From Collinsella sp. (GTDB taxonomy: Bacteria; Actinomycetota; Coriobacteriia; Coriobacteriales; Coriobacteriaceae): 30,031 nt of DNA. A program made the position numbers and the translations under genes. The notes beneath the pieces were generated by a model. That model ran no database searches. It was not told the origin of the DNA and worked only from the letters and a program-made list of their open reading frames with translations. The stretch is taken from positions 1 through 30,031 of the forward strand of contig JAUMPM010000047.1 in assembly GCA_031294825.1 (NCBI GenBank), given 5' to 3'. This document shows, piece after piece, positions 1-6,789 of this stretch (position 1 is the stretch's first letter; each line of letters opens with the position of its first letter).

Positions 1-121
1 GGCAGCACCCAACAGGCCCTCTCGGGGGCAGGGACGTTCGGCCGTGCGCGGGCGCCCGGTCGGCGGCCCGTTCTGGGCGCGCCTCAATCGTAGCCCGAGA
101 TGGTCCCAGGCTGACAATTTC

Positions 122-165
122 GACTGTAATGGACGTTCTTAAATGACTAGTCGCTGGGGACAGTC
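122..165 (+). repeat. GGGAC-core palindromic repeat, copy A
   Basis: The element is bounded by GACTGT (122-127) and its complement ACAGTC (160-165). Inside is a 21-base string, GGACGTTCTTAAATGACTAGT at 131-151 when read from its first G, that recurs exactly at 16752-16772. The segment GACTAGTC(G/A)CTGGGGAC is also common to both sites, but the modules come in a different order, as if two staggered windows were cut from a longer alternating array. Confidence 0.7.
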
Positions 166-227
166 TTGATCAAAACGGCCGCCGAAGCCCTCGTTGGCAT
201 CGCCCTATAGGGGGTCTGCAAATAGCT

Positions 228-457
228 GTGGTCAAAAAACATCAAAAATGAGTACTGTTACCTTTTTAGTAGCAGCGCAATTCGGCTTTTTCGGGTCTCT
301 TAGGCGTCTCGGCGCGTCGGATGAACTAACGTATCTCCCCAAATGTACAATAAAATGGACTCCTAACGAGAAATAATATCGTTAGGAGTCCATTATTTAG
401 TACAAACAAATGTGACAATCTAGGCAACAGTACTCATATTTGGCATTTTTTGCCCAC
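228..457. repeat. inward-facing 35-base repeat pair around a hairpin
   Basis: Bases 228-262 (+) and 423-457 (-) are similar 35-base copies. Both begin GTGG, contain CAAAAAA, and end in ATGAGTACTGTT followed by ACC or GCC. They face each other about 160 bases apart and enclose an AT-richer segment with a perfect 16-base-pair hairpin (354-394). The layout resembles a small non-autonomous mobile or REP-pair element; no transposase is present. Unrelated in sequence to the GGGAC repeats. Confidence 0.65.
354..394 (-). terminator. perfect 16-bp hairpin, possible terminator
   Basis: Bases 354-369 are the exact reverse complement of 379-394, with a 9-base AT loop. Read leftward, the stem is followed by TTTTATTG, so it could end the leftward transcript of the DUF2207 gene, whose stop is at 571. 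The outer flanks (344-353 and 395-404) are also imperfectly complementary, which suggests a repeat core rather than a plain terminator. Confidence 0.4.
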
Positions 458-570
458 TGCCCCTTGCGCGAAGGTCCGCAGCGGAAAGTATGGCCCGTTT
501 CGATGCACAAAAATGGGATGAATCTTCCCTGGCAACCGCCCAGAAAGATCCACCCCAAAGCAAGCGCTCG

Positions 571-2514
571 CTAGAACGTTCCGCCGCCGCCTCCGCCGAC
601 GCCGCCGCCTCCGCCGCCCGAGAAGCCGCCGCCACCGCCGCCGCTCGAGCTATCGGAACTCGAAGCCAGCTCGCGGATGGTCTCGTGATACACATCGTTG
701 AACGAATCGAGCGGCGACTCGTTGCCGTAGTGATGGTAATACCACCAGTAGCAGGGGTAGTTGTCGTAGAAATCGTCGCTGTTGCGCAGGTCCGCAGGCA
801 CGGCCTCGGCCAGCTGTCGCAGCACTTCTTTCGAAACGCCCAGAGCAACGCCCATCACCAGTAGCTTGTTCCACAAGATCAGGTCACTGGGGACGGCCTC
901 CTTCAGGCGCGTAAAGTCCTCGAGCCAATGCTTGAGCGCCTTGCAGCGGGCCGCCACCTCGGCGCCCTCCGGCGTGTAGCGGCGGAACGTAAGGCCCACG
1001 CCAATACCCACCAGCACAATCGGCACCGAGATAACCGCGGCGATAATGTTCGCCTGCGCGCCGTCGGTAAAGAAGATGGATCCCACGGGAACAAAGGCGA
1101 TCAGAATACCAAGAACCAGGCAAAACACCATTGCAACAATGCCGTCCGAGGCAACGTACTCGCTATCGGCCAGCTTGCCCTTAACGGTGTTCTGATAGTC
1201 CTCGAGCTTATCACCCACGGGTGTAGCGTGCTGTTTGACGTAGTGCTGCAGCTCGTCGAACGTGCGCGAGCGATCGCCGTTCTCGTCAGGCTTAGCACCG
1301 GCAAAGAAGACCTTGAGCACCATGTGGTCAATGCCCTTGGCCGACTTCCAGCCCGCATCGCTCACCGTCACGCGATACGTCTGCTCTTCTTTTTCACGCC
1401 CCAACAGACCCTTCTTGGCCTTGGTCACAGTCGCCTGCTCCAGCTTGATCACACGGTCGTCGGTCAGCTTCATCAGTGTGGCGATATATGCCTGATCGGG
1501 CACCTCGTTCCAGCTCATGAGGGCCGAAAGCACGGCGGGATGGTCGGCCGAGGGCACATCGCGGAAATATTCGTCCTGGAAAAGCGGCTTGGGCTTGCGC
1601 TTGCGCAGCTTGAGCATAACGATTGTGCCGGTAAAGGCCACCGCCGCAACAACACTTAGCACGGCAAGTGCATTGGCAATCATGCGAGCGTGAGCGCGGC
1701 GGGCGTTAGCTTCGTCGGCCCATTCCTTCTCTTCGCTCAGGATCGTTGACATGCGCTCTTCGCCCGAAGCGGCAAGCTGCGGCACCCAGTCGCCGGGGAA
1801 GGCGATGCGTGCCTCGGCGAATTCGCCCTGATGCACGCAGGGAATGGTATAGGTGACCATGGGTTCGTCCGCATCGAGCGATACATCGCCCGTCAGCGGG
1901 CCGTGGCCCCATGCGCGGAAGTTATCGCCCTTGACGGCCGCCGTCCCGGCAGCGGCATTTGCGAAGTACACTTCCATCTCGACATCGTCGGAATCCGCCG
2001 ACCAGCCGTCACCCACGAACTTCCAGTAGAGCTCGGCGGTATCGGCCCAGTTCATAACCGCACCGGTCATGGTGTAGCTCACGTAATAGATTGCACTGTC
2101 ACCGCTCTCGTGAGGGCTGAACACCTTAATCCTTACGCCGTCACCGGCCTGCTCGATCGTATAGACGCCAGAGTCGCCCTTGTTCGCGCTATCGACTTTG
2201 TTAAACGCGGTGTCCCCTTCCTCGACGCTCAGCACATCGACGCCCGCCGTGCCACCCTGCTGGTTGGTACCCGTATTAATCTCCCAAAACACGCCGTTGA
2301 TGTCGTCGTCGAAATCAAACTGGCGTCCCTCGACAACGGTCTGCGATCCGTCGGCTTCGACCGTGGCGCTGATGTAGGTTTGGGTCATGGAATAACCGTC
2401 GGCGTGTGCGGCGGCGGGCAGTAGCAGCAATGCAAGCGCGACGAGTGCGCAGACGGAAGCAAATCGCGCAAACGGGCGGCGCTGCCGACAGGTTTTGGCA
2501 ACGGGGGCGTTCAT
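571..2514 (-). CDS. DUF2207 family membrane protein with poly-Gly tail
   Basis: Encodes 647 residues. The start at 2514 is chosen because AAAGGA lies 8 bases upstream; an upstream ATG (2550) lacks a good ribosome site. Residues 1-38 form a signal peptide: basic N-terminus, hydrophobic ALVALALLLLPA core, and AHA before the likely cleavage site. An extracytoplasmic beta-rich domain runs to about 265, followed by a membrane helix (about 274-294), a basic stop-transfer KLRKRKPKP, a cytoplasmic region, and two adjacent helices around 470-525. The C-terminus is a serine and glycine run, mostly glycine over the last 26 residues. Domain order and Gly-rich tail are the pattern of DUF2207 (YciQ-like) predicted membrane proteins. 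Their function is unknown. It stands alone between two gene-free stretches. Confidence 0.85.
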   Translation of the reverse strand: MNAPVAKTCRQRRPFARFASVCALVALALLLLPAAAHADGYSMTQTYISATVEADGSQTVVEGRQFDFDDDINGVFWEINTGTNQQGGTAGVDVLSVEEGDTAFNKVDSANKGDSGVYTIEQAGDGVRIKVFSPHESGDSAIYYVSYTMTGAVMNWADTAELYWKFVGDGWSADSDDVEMEVYFANAAAGTAAVKGDNFRAWGHGPLTGDVSLDADEPMVTYTIPCVHQGEFAEARIAFPGDWVPQLAASGEERMSTILSEEKEWADEANARRAHARMIANALAVLSVVAAVAFTGTIVMLKLRKRKPKPLFQDEYFRDVPSADHPAVLSALMSWNEVPDQAYIATLMKLTDDRVIKLEQATVTKAKKGLLGREKEEQTYRVTVSDAGWKSAKGIDHMVLKVFFAGAKPDENGDRSRTFDELQHYVKQHATPVGDKLEDYQNTVKGKLADSEYVASDGIVAMVFCLVLGILIAFVPVGSIFFTDGAQANIIAAVISVPIVLVGIGVGLTFRRYTPEGAEVAARCKALKHWLEDFTRLKEAVPSDLILWNKLLVMGVALGVSKEVLRQLAEAVPADLRNSDDFYDNYPCYWWYYHHYGNESPLDSFNDVYHETIRELASSSDSSSGGGGGGFSGGGGGGVGGGGGGTF

Positions 2515-2606
2515 AGGCACATCCTTTGTCTGTGATACCAGCAACGCCATTGTCCCACGTTTACGGGCGCACATGACGAACATCTAGGCCAGCGGAGTAT
2601 CAAACG

Positions 2607-2626
2607 GGACGAAAGTCACGCCCGTG
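2607..2626 (+). repeat. 20-base dispersed repeat, copy 1
   Basis: GGACGAAAGTCACGCC plus the next four bases matches the minus strand of 15592-15611 at 19 of 20 positions. Each copy lies at the edge of a gene-free stretch and within about 20-25 bases of a palindromic element, so it may be the flank of a larger mobile unit. Confidence 0.6.
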
Positions 2627-2680
2627 GCCGGCACCTGGGGACGTTCCTTATCTGCCGGCAATCTGGGACACTCCTTGGCA
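2627..2680 (+). repeat. GGGAC-core palindromic repeat, copy B
   Basis: GCCGGCA at 2627-2633 and TGCCGGC at 2653-2659 are complementary arms around CTGGGGACGTTCCTTATC. A second, weaker unit follows: CTGGGACACTCCTTGGCA. The core GGGGACGTTC is shared with copies near 131 and 16752, whereas the arms are entirely different there (TGACTAGT). Confidence 0.6.
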
Positions 2681-2696
2681 TGGCCTGCGCCAGCAA

Positions 2697-2890
2697 TAGA
2701 TACCACTTCACAGCTCTGTCACAGGTGTAGCGGCTTTGTGTGGGTGCGGCACGCGCTGATTGAGCCGCCAGCCGAGGGGCATAAAGCAGTTGAGCGAAAA
2801 CGGTTTGCCCCTTTGCCGTTCGCTCGAGGATCATGTCCCCCTTTTCCGCGGAAACCCCGGCAGTTGCGAAGAGCTGCCGGGGTTTCTGTC
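2697..2890 (+). ncRNA. possible small RNA with promoter and hairpin terminator
   Basis: TTGGCA (2675-2680) and TAGATA (2697-2702) are 16 bases apart and could form a promoter. About 150 bases later, GAAACCCCGGCAG (2851-2863) and its perfect complement (2874-2886) form a 13-bp stem followed by a mildly T-rich stretch. Between them lie GCGGC/GCCGC and GAGCGAAAACGG/CCGTTCGCTC stems. No protein gene on either strand would need a terminator here. I recognise no known RNA family, and the call is speculative. Confidence 0.2.
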
Positions 2891-3009
2891 GTTTGTGAGG
2901 CTAAGTCGGTACGCAGCGATCGAGACCTTGAGCCGCAAACCCACCGTGCGCAATGCGCACCGCCGCCAACTTGTGAGCGCGGCAACGCCTTCCCTGCCAA
3001 GCCCCGCGC

Positions 3010-3015
3010 TATACT
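3010..3015 (+). promoter_or_regulatory. -10 element for a leaderless gluQ transcript
   Basis: TATACT ends 7 bases before the ATG at 3023, so the expected transcription start falls on or next to the A of the start codon. There is no purine-rich ribosome site before the ATG. No clear -35 hexamer is visible. Together this suggests a leaderless mRNA. Confidence 0.5.
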
Positions 3016-3022
3016 CGTCCGC

Positions 3023-4033
3023 ATGGATATCAAAACACGCAACATAGCAACGCCCGCCGCGGACGCGCCAGCGACGCCACCCGCCTCCGCCCCCGCGCCC
3101 GTCGTGGGCCGTTTCGCCCCGTCGCCCTCGGGCCGCATGCACCTGGGCAACGTGTTCAGCTGCCTGTGCTCGTGGCTTTCGGCCCGCAGCCAGGGCGGCA
3201 GCATCGTGCTGCGCATCGAGGACCTGGACGATCGCTGCAAGCGCCCGGAACTTGCCGCTCAACTGATTGACGATCTGACCTGGCTGGGGCTCGAGTGGGA
3301 CGAAGGCCCCTACTACCAGCACGATCGCCTGGATCTGTACGAGGACGCCCTGCGCCAGCTGCAAGACGCCGGCCTCACCTATCCCTGTTTTTGCACGCGT
3401 GCCGAACTCCACGCCGCGAGCGCGCCGCACGCCAGCGACGGCACGCCCATCTACCGCGGCGCCTGCCGAGGCCTTTCGGCCGAAGAGGTCGCCCGCCGCA
3501 GTGCCCTGCGTGCTCCGGCCACGCGCCTGCGCGTGCCCACCGTCGACGACCTCGCCAGCGACGTGATCGAATTCGTGGACCGCACGTACGGAGCCCAATG
3601 CGAAGCACTCGCCACCGAATGCGGTGACTTTTTGGTGCGCCGCAGCGACGGCGTTTTTGCCTACCAGCTAGCCGTGGTGGTCGACGACGCTGCCATGGGC
3701 GTCACCGAGGTCGTGCGCGGATGCGATCTGCTGGGCTCCACGCCCCGCCAAATCTACCTGCAGCATCTGCTGGGACTTCCCACGCCACGCTACGCGCACA
3801 TTCCACTGCTCATGTCGCCGGACGGGCGCCGCCTTTCCAAGCGCGACCGCGACCTGGACCTGGGCGAACTCCGCGCCCGCTTTGGCACGCCCAAGGCGCT
3901 GCTGGGCTGGCTCGCCGGGCAAACGGGCATCGCATCGGACACCACGCCGCGCTCCGCCGAGCAGCTGGCCAAGCATTTTAGCTGGGATGTTATCCGTACG
4001 CATCGGGAAAACATCACTGTAACGGTCGAGTAG
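3023..4033 (+). CDS. gluQ: glutamyl-Q tRNA(Asp) synthetase
   Basis: Encodes 336 residues. The family attaches glutamate to queuosine at the wobble base of tRNA(Asp); it is a paralogue of the GluRS catalytic core without the anticodon-binding domain. Visible signatures: the class I nucleotide-binding motif RFAPSPSGRMHLGN (residues 30-43, HIGH equivalent), the glutamate-binding stretch IEDLDD, a zinc-type cluster YPCFC with a later CRG, and RLSKRD (KMSKS equivalent). The polypeptide stops where GluRS would continue, as expected. Residues 1-28 are an Ala/Pro-rich extension not typical of the family. The frame stays open upstream to 2624, but that part is noncoding in character. Its neighbours are unrelated; no queuosine biosynthesis genes are visible. 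Confidence 0.9.
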   Translation: MDIKTRNIATPAADAPATPPASAPAPVVGRFAPSPSGRMHLGNVFSCLCSWLSARSQGGSIVLRIEDLDDRCKRPELAAQLIDDLTWLGLEWDEGPYYQHDRLDLYEDALRQLQDAGLTYPCFCTRAELHAASAPHASDGTPIYRGACRGLSAEEVARRSALRAPATRLRVPTVDDLASDVIEFVDRTYGAQCEALATECGDFLVRRSDGVFAYQLAVVVDDAAMGVTEVVRGCDLLGSTPRQIYLQHLLGLPTPRYAHIPLLMSPDGRRLSKRDRDLDLGELRARFGTPKALLGWLAGQTGIASDTTPRSAEQLAKHFSWDVIRTHRENITVTVE

Positions 4034-4048
4034 CCAGCCACCCCGCCC

Positions 4049-4774
4049 CTACGCAACATCCCAGGGCTGAAGTTCGTCGCCCAAGCGAACTATGCAGTCG
4101 AAGAGCACGGTATAGCGCTCGGCCGGGTTGGCGTCACGGTGAAAGTGCCCGTAGTACCAGTGCTTGTAGTCCAGGCGGTCCTCCAGCTCGTCGAAAAACG
4201 TGGTGAGTCGATCGACATCGGGATAATTCCAGCCGGGTGCCGGATAAAGCGTGGGCGAAAGCATGCGCGTGGAGCAGGTGTGGGTGATCACGTAGTCGAC
4301 CTTCCAGTCCACGCTGTCGAGCTTTGCCCGCGCCTCCTCAAAGTTGCGCTCGTCCGGCAGCTCCTGTGGCCACCAGCTGGAATAGGGAATGCGGTATTCC
4401 TTATCCACGCTCGTGGCGCCGCCCATGGTAAAGATCGTTGAGCCGTCGAGTTCAAAAACCTCGCCACGCGTCAGACACCGTATGGGCGAGGTATCCGACA
4501 GGCGCTGCGTCAGCCCACCGTGCCACAGCTCCATGGGACGCTCCGCCCAATGGTCGAAGCGCTCGTGGTTGCCGTCGACGAACAGCACGGTATAGGGGCG
4601 CGACTCCAGCCAGGCGATATCGGCGCACTCCTCGGCAGAGAAATCCCACGGAAAGCCAAAGTCGCCGGCGACGATGAGATAGTCGTCGCTCGTCAGACTA
4701 TCCCCGAGCTCCCAGTCGCGAAGCTTTTGCATGTCGGCACCGCCGTGAATATCGCCTGTTACATAGACCGTCAT
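4049..4774 (-). CDS. calcineurin-like metallophosphoesterase
   Basis: Encodes 241 residues. Start at 4774 preferred over 4810 because MTVYVTGDIHGG is the family N-terminus. Metal-binding motifs in order: GDIHGG (Asp8, His10), AGDFG, DGNHERF, a histidine in VITHTC, and GHFHRD near the C-terminus. This is the complete binuclear metal set of calcineurin-like phosphoesterases. The substrate cannot be read from the sequence; relatives act on phosphodiesters, nucleotides or phosphoproteins. It converges with gluQ (15 bases between stops), with no clear terminator between them. The small membrane protein gene lies upstream in the same direction. Confidence 0.85.
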   Translation of the reverse strand: MTVYVTGDIHGGADMQKLRDWELGDSLTSDDYLIVAGDFGFPWDFSAEECADIAWLESRPYTVLFVDGNHERFDHWAERPMELWHGGLTQRLSDTSPIRCLTRGEVFELDGSTIFTMGGATSVDKEYRIPYSSWWPQELPDERNFEEARAKLDSVDWKVDYVITHTCSTRMLSPTLYPAPGWNYPDVDRLTTFFDELEDRLDYKHWYYGHFHRDANPAERYTVLFDCIVRLGDELQPWDVA

Positions 4775-4859
4775 CGGATTACCACTTCCCTGTAAGTCGC
4801 TAGCCCACATTCTGCACGATCACTAAGCCAACCGTTCCAGCCCTTCCATCCCTTAGGGC

Positions 4860-5099
4860 TTACCCTTCGTTCTTCCATCCAAACGGGTCAAGCACCCAAA
4901 AAACCAGATCGAGCACGCCGCCGGTCATCATGGCGCCGGCAAGGGCCATGCAAACGTGCAGAGAACTGGCACTTCGGAGCACGTCGAATGGCCCCAGAAC
5001 AGCCAGCAGCGCGACCGCTGCGCCGGCAAGGCACAACGCGAGGCACGGCCCCGCGTCCTTGACGCACTTCTTTGCGAGATGCTTGGTGTTATCGCTCAT
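4860..5099 (-). CDS. small two-helix membrane protein, unknown function
   Basis: Encodes 79 residues. AAGGAG lies 10 bases before the ATG at 5099, which decides this start over the longer frame reaching 5249. The N-terminus is charged (MSDNTKHLAKKCVKD), followed by two hydrophobic segments, about residues 18-40 and 46-68, and a polar WKNEG end. This suggests a hairpin inner-membrane protein. No family is recognised. It lies upstream of the phosphoesterase with an 85-base gap. Confidence 0.65.
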   Translation of the reverse strand: MSDNTKHLAKKCVKDAGPCLALCLAGAAVALLAVLGPFDVLRSASSLHVCMALAGAMMTGGVLDLVFWVLDPFGWKNEG

Positions 5100-5135
5100 T
5101 GGTATCGAACTCCTTAGAGGGTCGTTGCTTGGGTA

Positions 5136-5165
5136 CATGCCGCCGCGGCAGAGCAGGGCGGCATG
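5136..5165. repeat. 9-bp inverted repeat in the leader of the small membrane gene
   Basis: CATGCCGCC (5136-5144) and GGCGGCATG (5157-5165) are exact complements with a 12-base spacer, 37 bases before the start codon at 5099. It could be a leader hairpin or a repressor site. Nothing else supports either choice. Confidence 0.4.
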
Positions 5166-5311
5166 GTAAGTGTCCCATGCCGTGCGGACATCAATGGAGA
5201 AACCGCCTGCTCGACCAACCTTTGACGACGTTTTGCACCGGCACCACATCCCCCGCTATCGAGGTCTAATACTTTTCCCACCGCTACCCAAAAACTCATC
5301 CAACATTAATC

Positions 5312-5339
5312 TTGGCTCAAGAATCGCTTAATCTATAAC
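5312..5339 (+). promoter_or_regulatory. promoter of the DUF4342/two-component operon
   Basis: TTGGCT (5312-5317) and TATAAC (5334-5339) are 16 bases apart, giving a leader of about 110 bases before the ATG at 5458. A second -10-like TATAGA follows at about 5346. The rest of the 5100-5457 gap holds only the inverted repeat and ribosome site of the leftward gene. Confidence 0.5.
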
Positions 5340-5457
5340 CTGCACTATAGAGTTCGACCGAGGGCGGGGCGGCACCGCGCAACGCAGGCCGCCGAACGCA
5401 ACGCTCGCGCCCGGGTAGATCGCCCGGCGTCGCGCCCATCGAACGAAAGGATAGGTC

Positions 5458-6000
5458 ATGGACGACCTCGAAAAAGTTGAAACCATCCGCACCAAGTGCA
5501 ACGTGAGCTACACCGATGCCAAGGCCGCGCTCGACGCCGCCGACGGCAACGTTCTGGATGCCATCATTTGGCTTGAGTCGCAGGGCAAGACCCAGACCAC
5601 GTCGGCACACGCCGCCACCGAGTCCGCACCAGTCGATGAGCCCTCGGCCGAGATGGTCGCCGCGCAGGCAGCCTACGAGAAGTCGAGCGAAAAGACCGAC
5701 TTCTCCAAGAAGATGGACAGCGTGTGGGAGTACCTCAAAAAGCTCTTCCGCCTGAGCCTGGACACCAAGTTTATCGCCACGCGCCGCGATGCGATCATCC
5801 TCAACATCCCCATCCTGATCCCCATCATCGCCCTGTTTGCCTGGGGCGCTACGATTTGGCTGATGCTGATTGGCCTGTTCTTTGGCATGCGCTACCGCAT
5901 CGACAGCGACGGCGACGTGCCCGGCAGCATCAACAACCTTATGAATCACGCCGCCGATGCCGCGGACGACATCAAGCAAAATCTGAACGACGACAAGTAA
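5458..6000 (+). CDS. DUF4342 protein: UBA-like domain plus membrane segment
   Basis: Encodes 180 residues. GAAAGGA precedes the ATG. Residues 1-43 resemble a UBA/TS-N three-helix domain of the EF-Ts type (VSYTDAKAALDAADGNVLDA, then IIWLE). A low-complexity Ala/Glu/Ser linker follows, then an amphipathic segment (82-105) and a long hydrophobic stretch (112-145) that could span the membrane once or form a hairpin. This architecture matches DUF4342, whose function is unknown. It lies 18 bases upstream of the response regulator and points the same way, so it is probably cotranscribed and may act in envelope sensing. That link is inferred from position only. Confidence 0.75.
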   Translation: MDDLEKVETIRTKCNVSYTDAKAALDAADGNVLDAIIWLESQGKTQTTSAHAATESAPVDEPSAEMVAAQAAYEKSSEKTDFSKKMDSVWEYLKKLFRLSLDTKFIATRRDAIILNIPILIPIIALFAWGATIWLMLIGLFFGMRYRIDSDGDVPGSINNLMNHAADAADDIKQNLNDDK

Positions 6001-6018
6001 TCGCAGACGGGGGCACGC

Positions 6019-6789
6019 ATGGCACGGATCCTGATCGTAGAGGACGAGGAGAAAATCGCCCGCTTTGTGACGCTCGAGCTGGAGCACGAGGGCTACCAGG
6101 TGGAGCACGCCGCCGACGGCCGCACCGCCGTGGACCTGGCGCTGGAGCGCGACTATGATCTGATTCTGCTCGATGTCCTGTTGCCGCAGCTCAACGGCAT
6201 GGAGGTCCTGCGGCGTGTCCGCAAGCACAAGGATGTGCCGGTGATCATGGTCACCGCGCGCGATGCCGTGATGGACAAGGTGGCCGGGCTTGATGCCGGT
6301 GCCGATGACTATCTGACCAAGCCGTTTGCGATTGAGGAGCTGTTCGCACGGATCCGCGTGGCGCTGAAGCGCTCGGAGGCCGTGCGGGCGGCTTCGGGCG
6401 TTGGCGGTGTCGGGGCCGGAGAGGGCGCTACGGGTGCCGCTGCGATGCCCCTGGCCGGCGGCTCGGCCCAGGCATCCGCCTCGCCCTCCCCCGCCGCGCT
6501 CGTCGTGGGTTCGGTCGCGCTCGATCCCGATCGCCGCGAAGTCACGGTCGACGGCTCGTCCATCGTGCTGACCGCCCGCGAGTTCGACGTCCTCGCCCTG
6601 CTTATGGCACATGCCGGCACCGTGCTCACGCGCGAGCGCATTGCGCACGAGGCGCTGGGCTACGACTACGTGGGCGATACCAACAACGTCGATGTGCACA
6701 TCGCGCACCTACGCGCCAAGATCGAGGGCGGCGGCAGCGCCCGCATCATCCAGACCGTGCGCGGGGTGGGCTATGTCTGCCGCGCGTAA
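6019..6789 (+). CDS. OmpR-family response regulator
   Basis: Encodes 256 residues. Receiver domain at residues 1-118 with acidic pocket Glu8/Asp9, phosphoacceptor Asp52 (LILLDVLLPQ), Thr79 and Lys101 (TKPF). The winged-helix DNA-binding domain occupies about 165-256, ending in TVRGVGYVCRA, the usual OmpR ending. Between them is an unusually long Gly/Ala/Ser linker (about 122-162), which makes the protein longer than the usual 225-235 residues. The ribosome site is weak (GGGGGCACGC). The kinase gene starts 17 bases inside this gene, indicating translational coupling. Its DNA target cannot be read from the sequence. Confidence 0.92.
   Translation: MARILIVEDEEKIARFVTLELEHEGYQVEHAADGRTAVDLALERDYDLILLDVLLPQLNGMEVLRRVRKHKDVPVIMVTARDAVMDKVAGLDAGADDYLTKPFAIEELFARIRVALKRSEAVRAASGVGGVGAGEGATGAAAMPLAGGSAQASASPSPAALVVGSVALDPDRREVTVDGSSIVLTAREFDVLALLMAHAGTVLTRERIAHEALGYDYVGDTNNVDVHIAHLRAKIEGGGSARIIQTVRGVGYVCRA

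Larger units (their letters stand above)
1..570. other. gene-free stretch at the left edge
   Basis: No convincing gene is seen. Bases 1-93 are open in one forward frame, but the residues look random and rich in Arg, Gly and Pro, so a gene tail from outside the window is not supported. The stretch holds a GC-rich inverted region near 45-92, a GGGAC-type repeat at 122-165, and a pair of inverted 35-base copies around an AT-richer hairpin (228-457). The last 110 bases before 571 are the 3' flank of the leftward DUF2207 gene. Confidence 0.6.
2515..3022. other. gene-free divergent region, heavily structured
   Basis: This 508-base gap separates the leftward DUF2207 gene from rightward gluQ. No credible gene is seen: the minus-strand frame at 2616-2834 and the plus-strand frame extending gluQ to 2624 have unordered composition and no ribosome sites. 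It contains a 20-base repeat (2607-2626), GGGAC-type repeat units (2627-2680), two further hairpins (2792-2825 and 2851-2886) and the gluQ -10 element. Confidence 0.6.

Noticed and set aside
194..376. 60-codon frame at the left edge
   Set aside because: It runs through one copy of the 35-base repeat and ends within the hairpin. No ribosome site and no family resemblance.
2616..2834. 72-codon minus-strand frame upstream of gluQ
   Set aside because: It spans repeat and hairpin sequence; composition is not protein-like. GGGGG before the ATG is weak support.
5317..6708. 463-codon minus-strand frame opposite the DUF4342 and response-regulator genes
   Set aside because: Both sense genes have clear families and ribosome sites. 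The antisense product is His/Gly/Arg-rich and has no recognisable domain.
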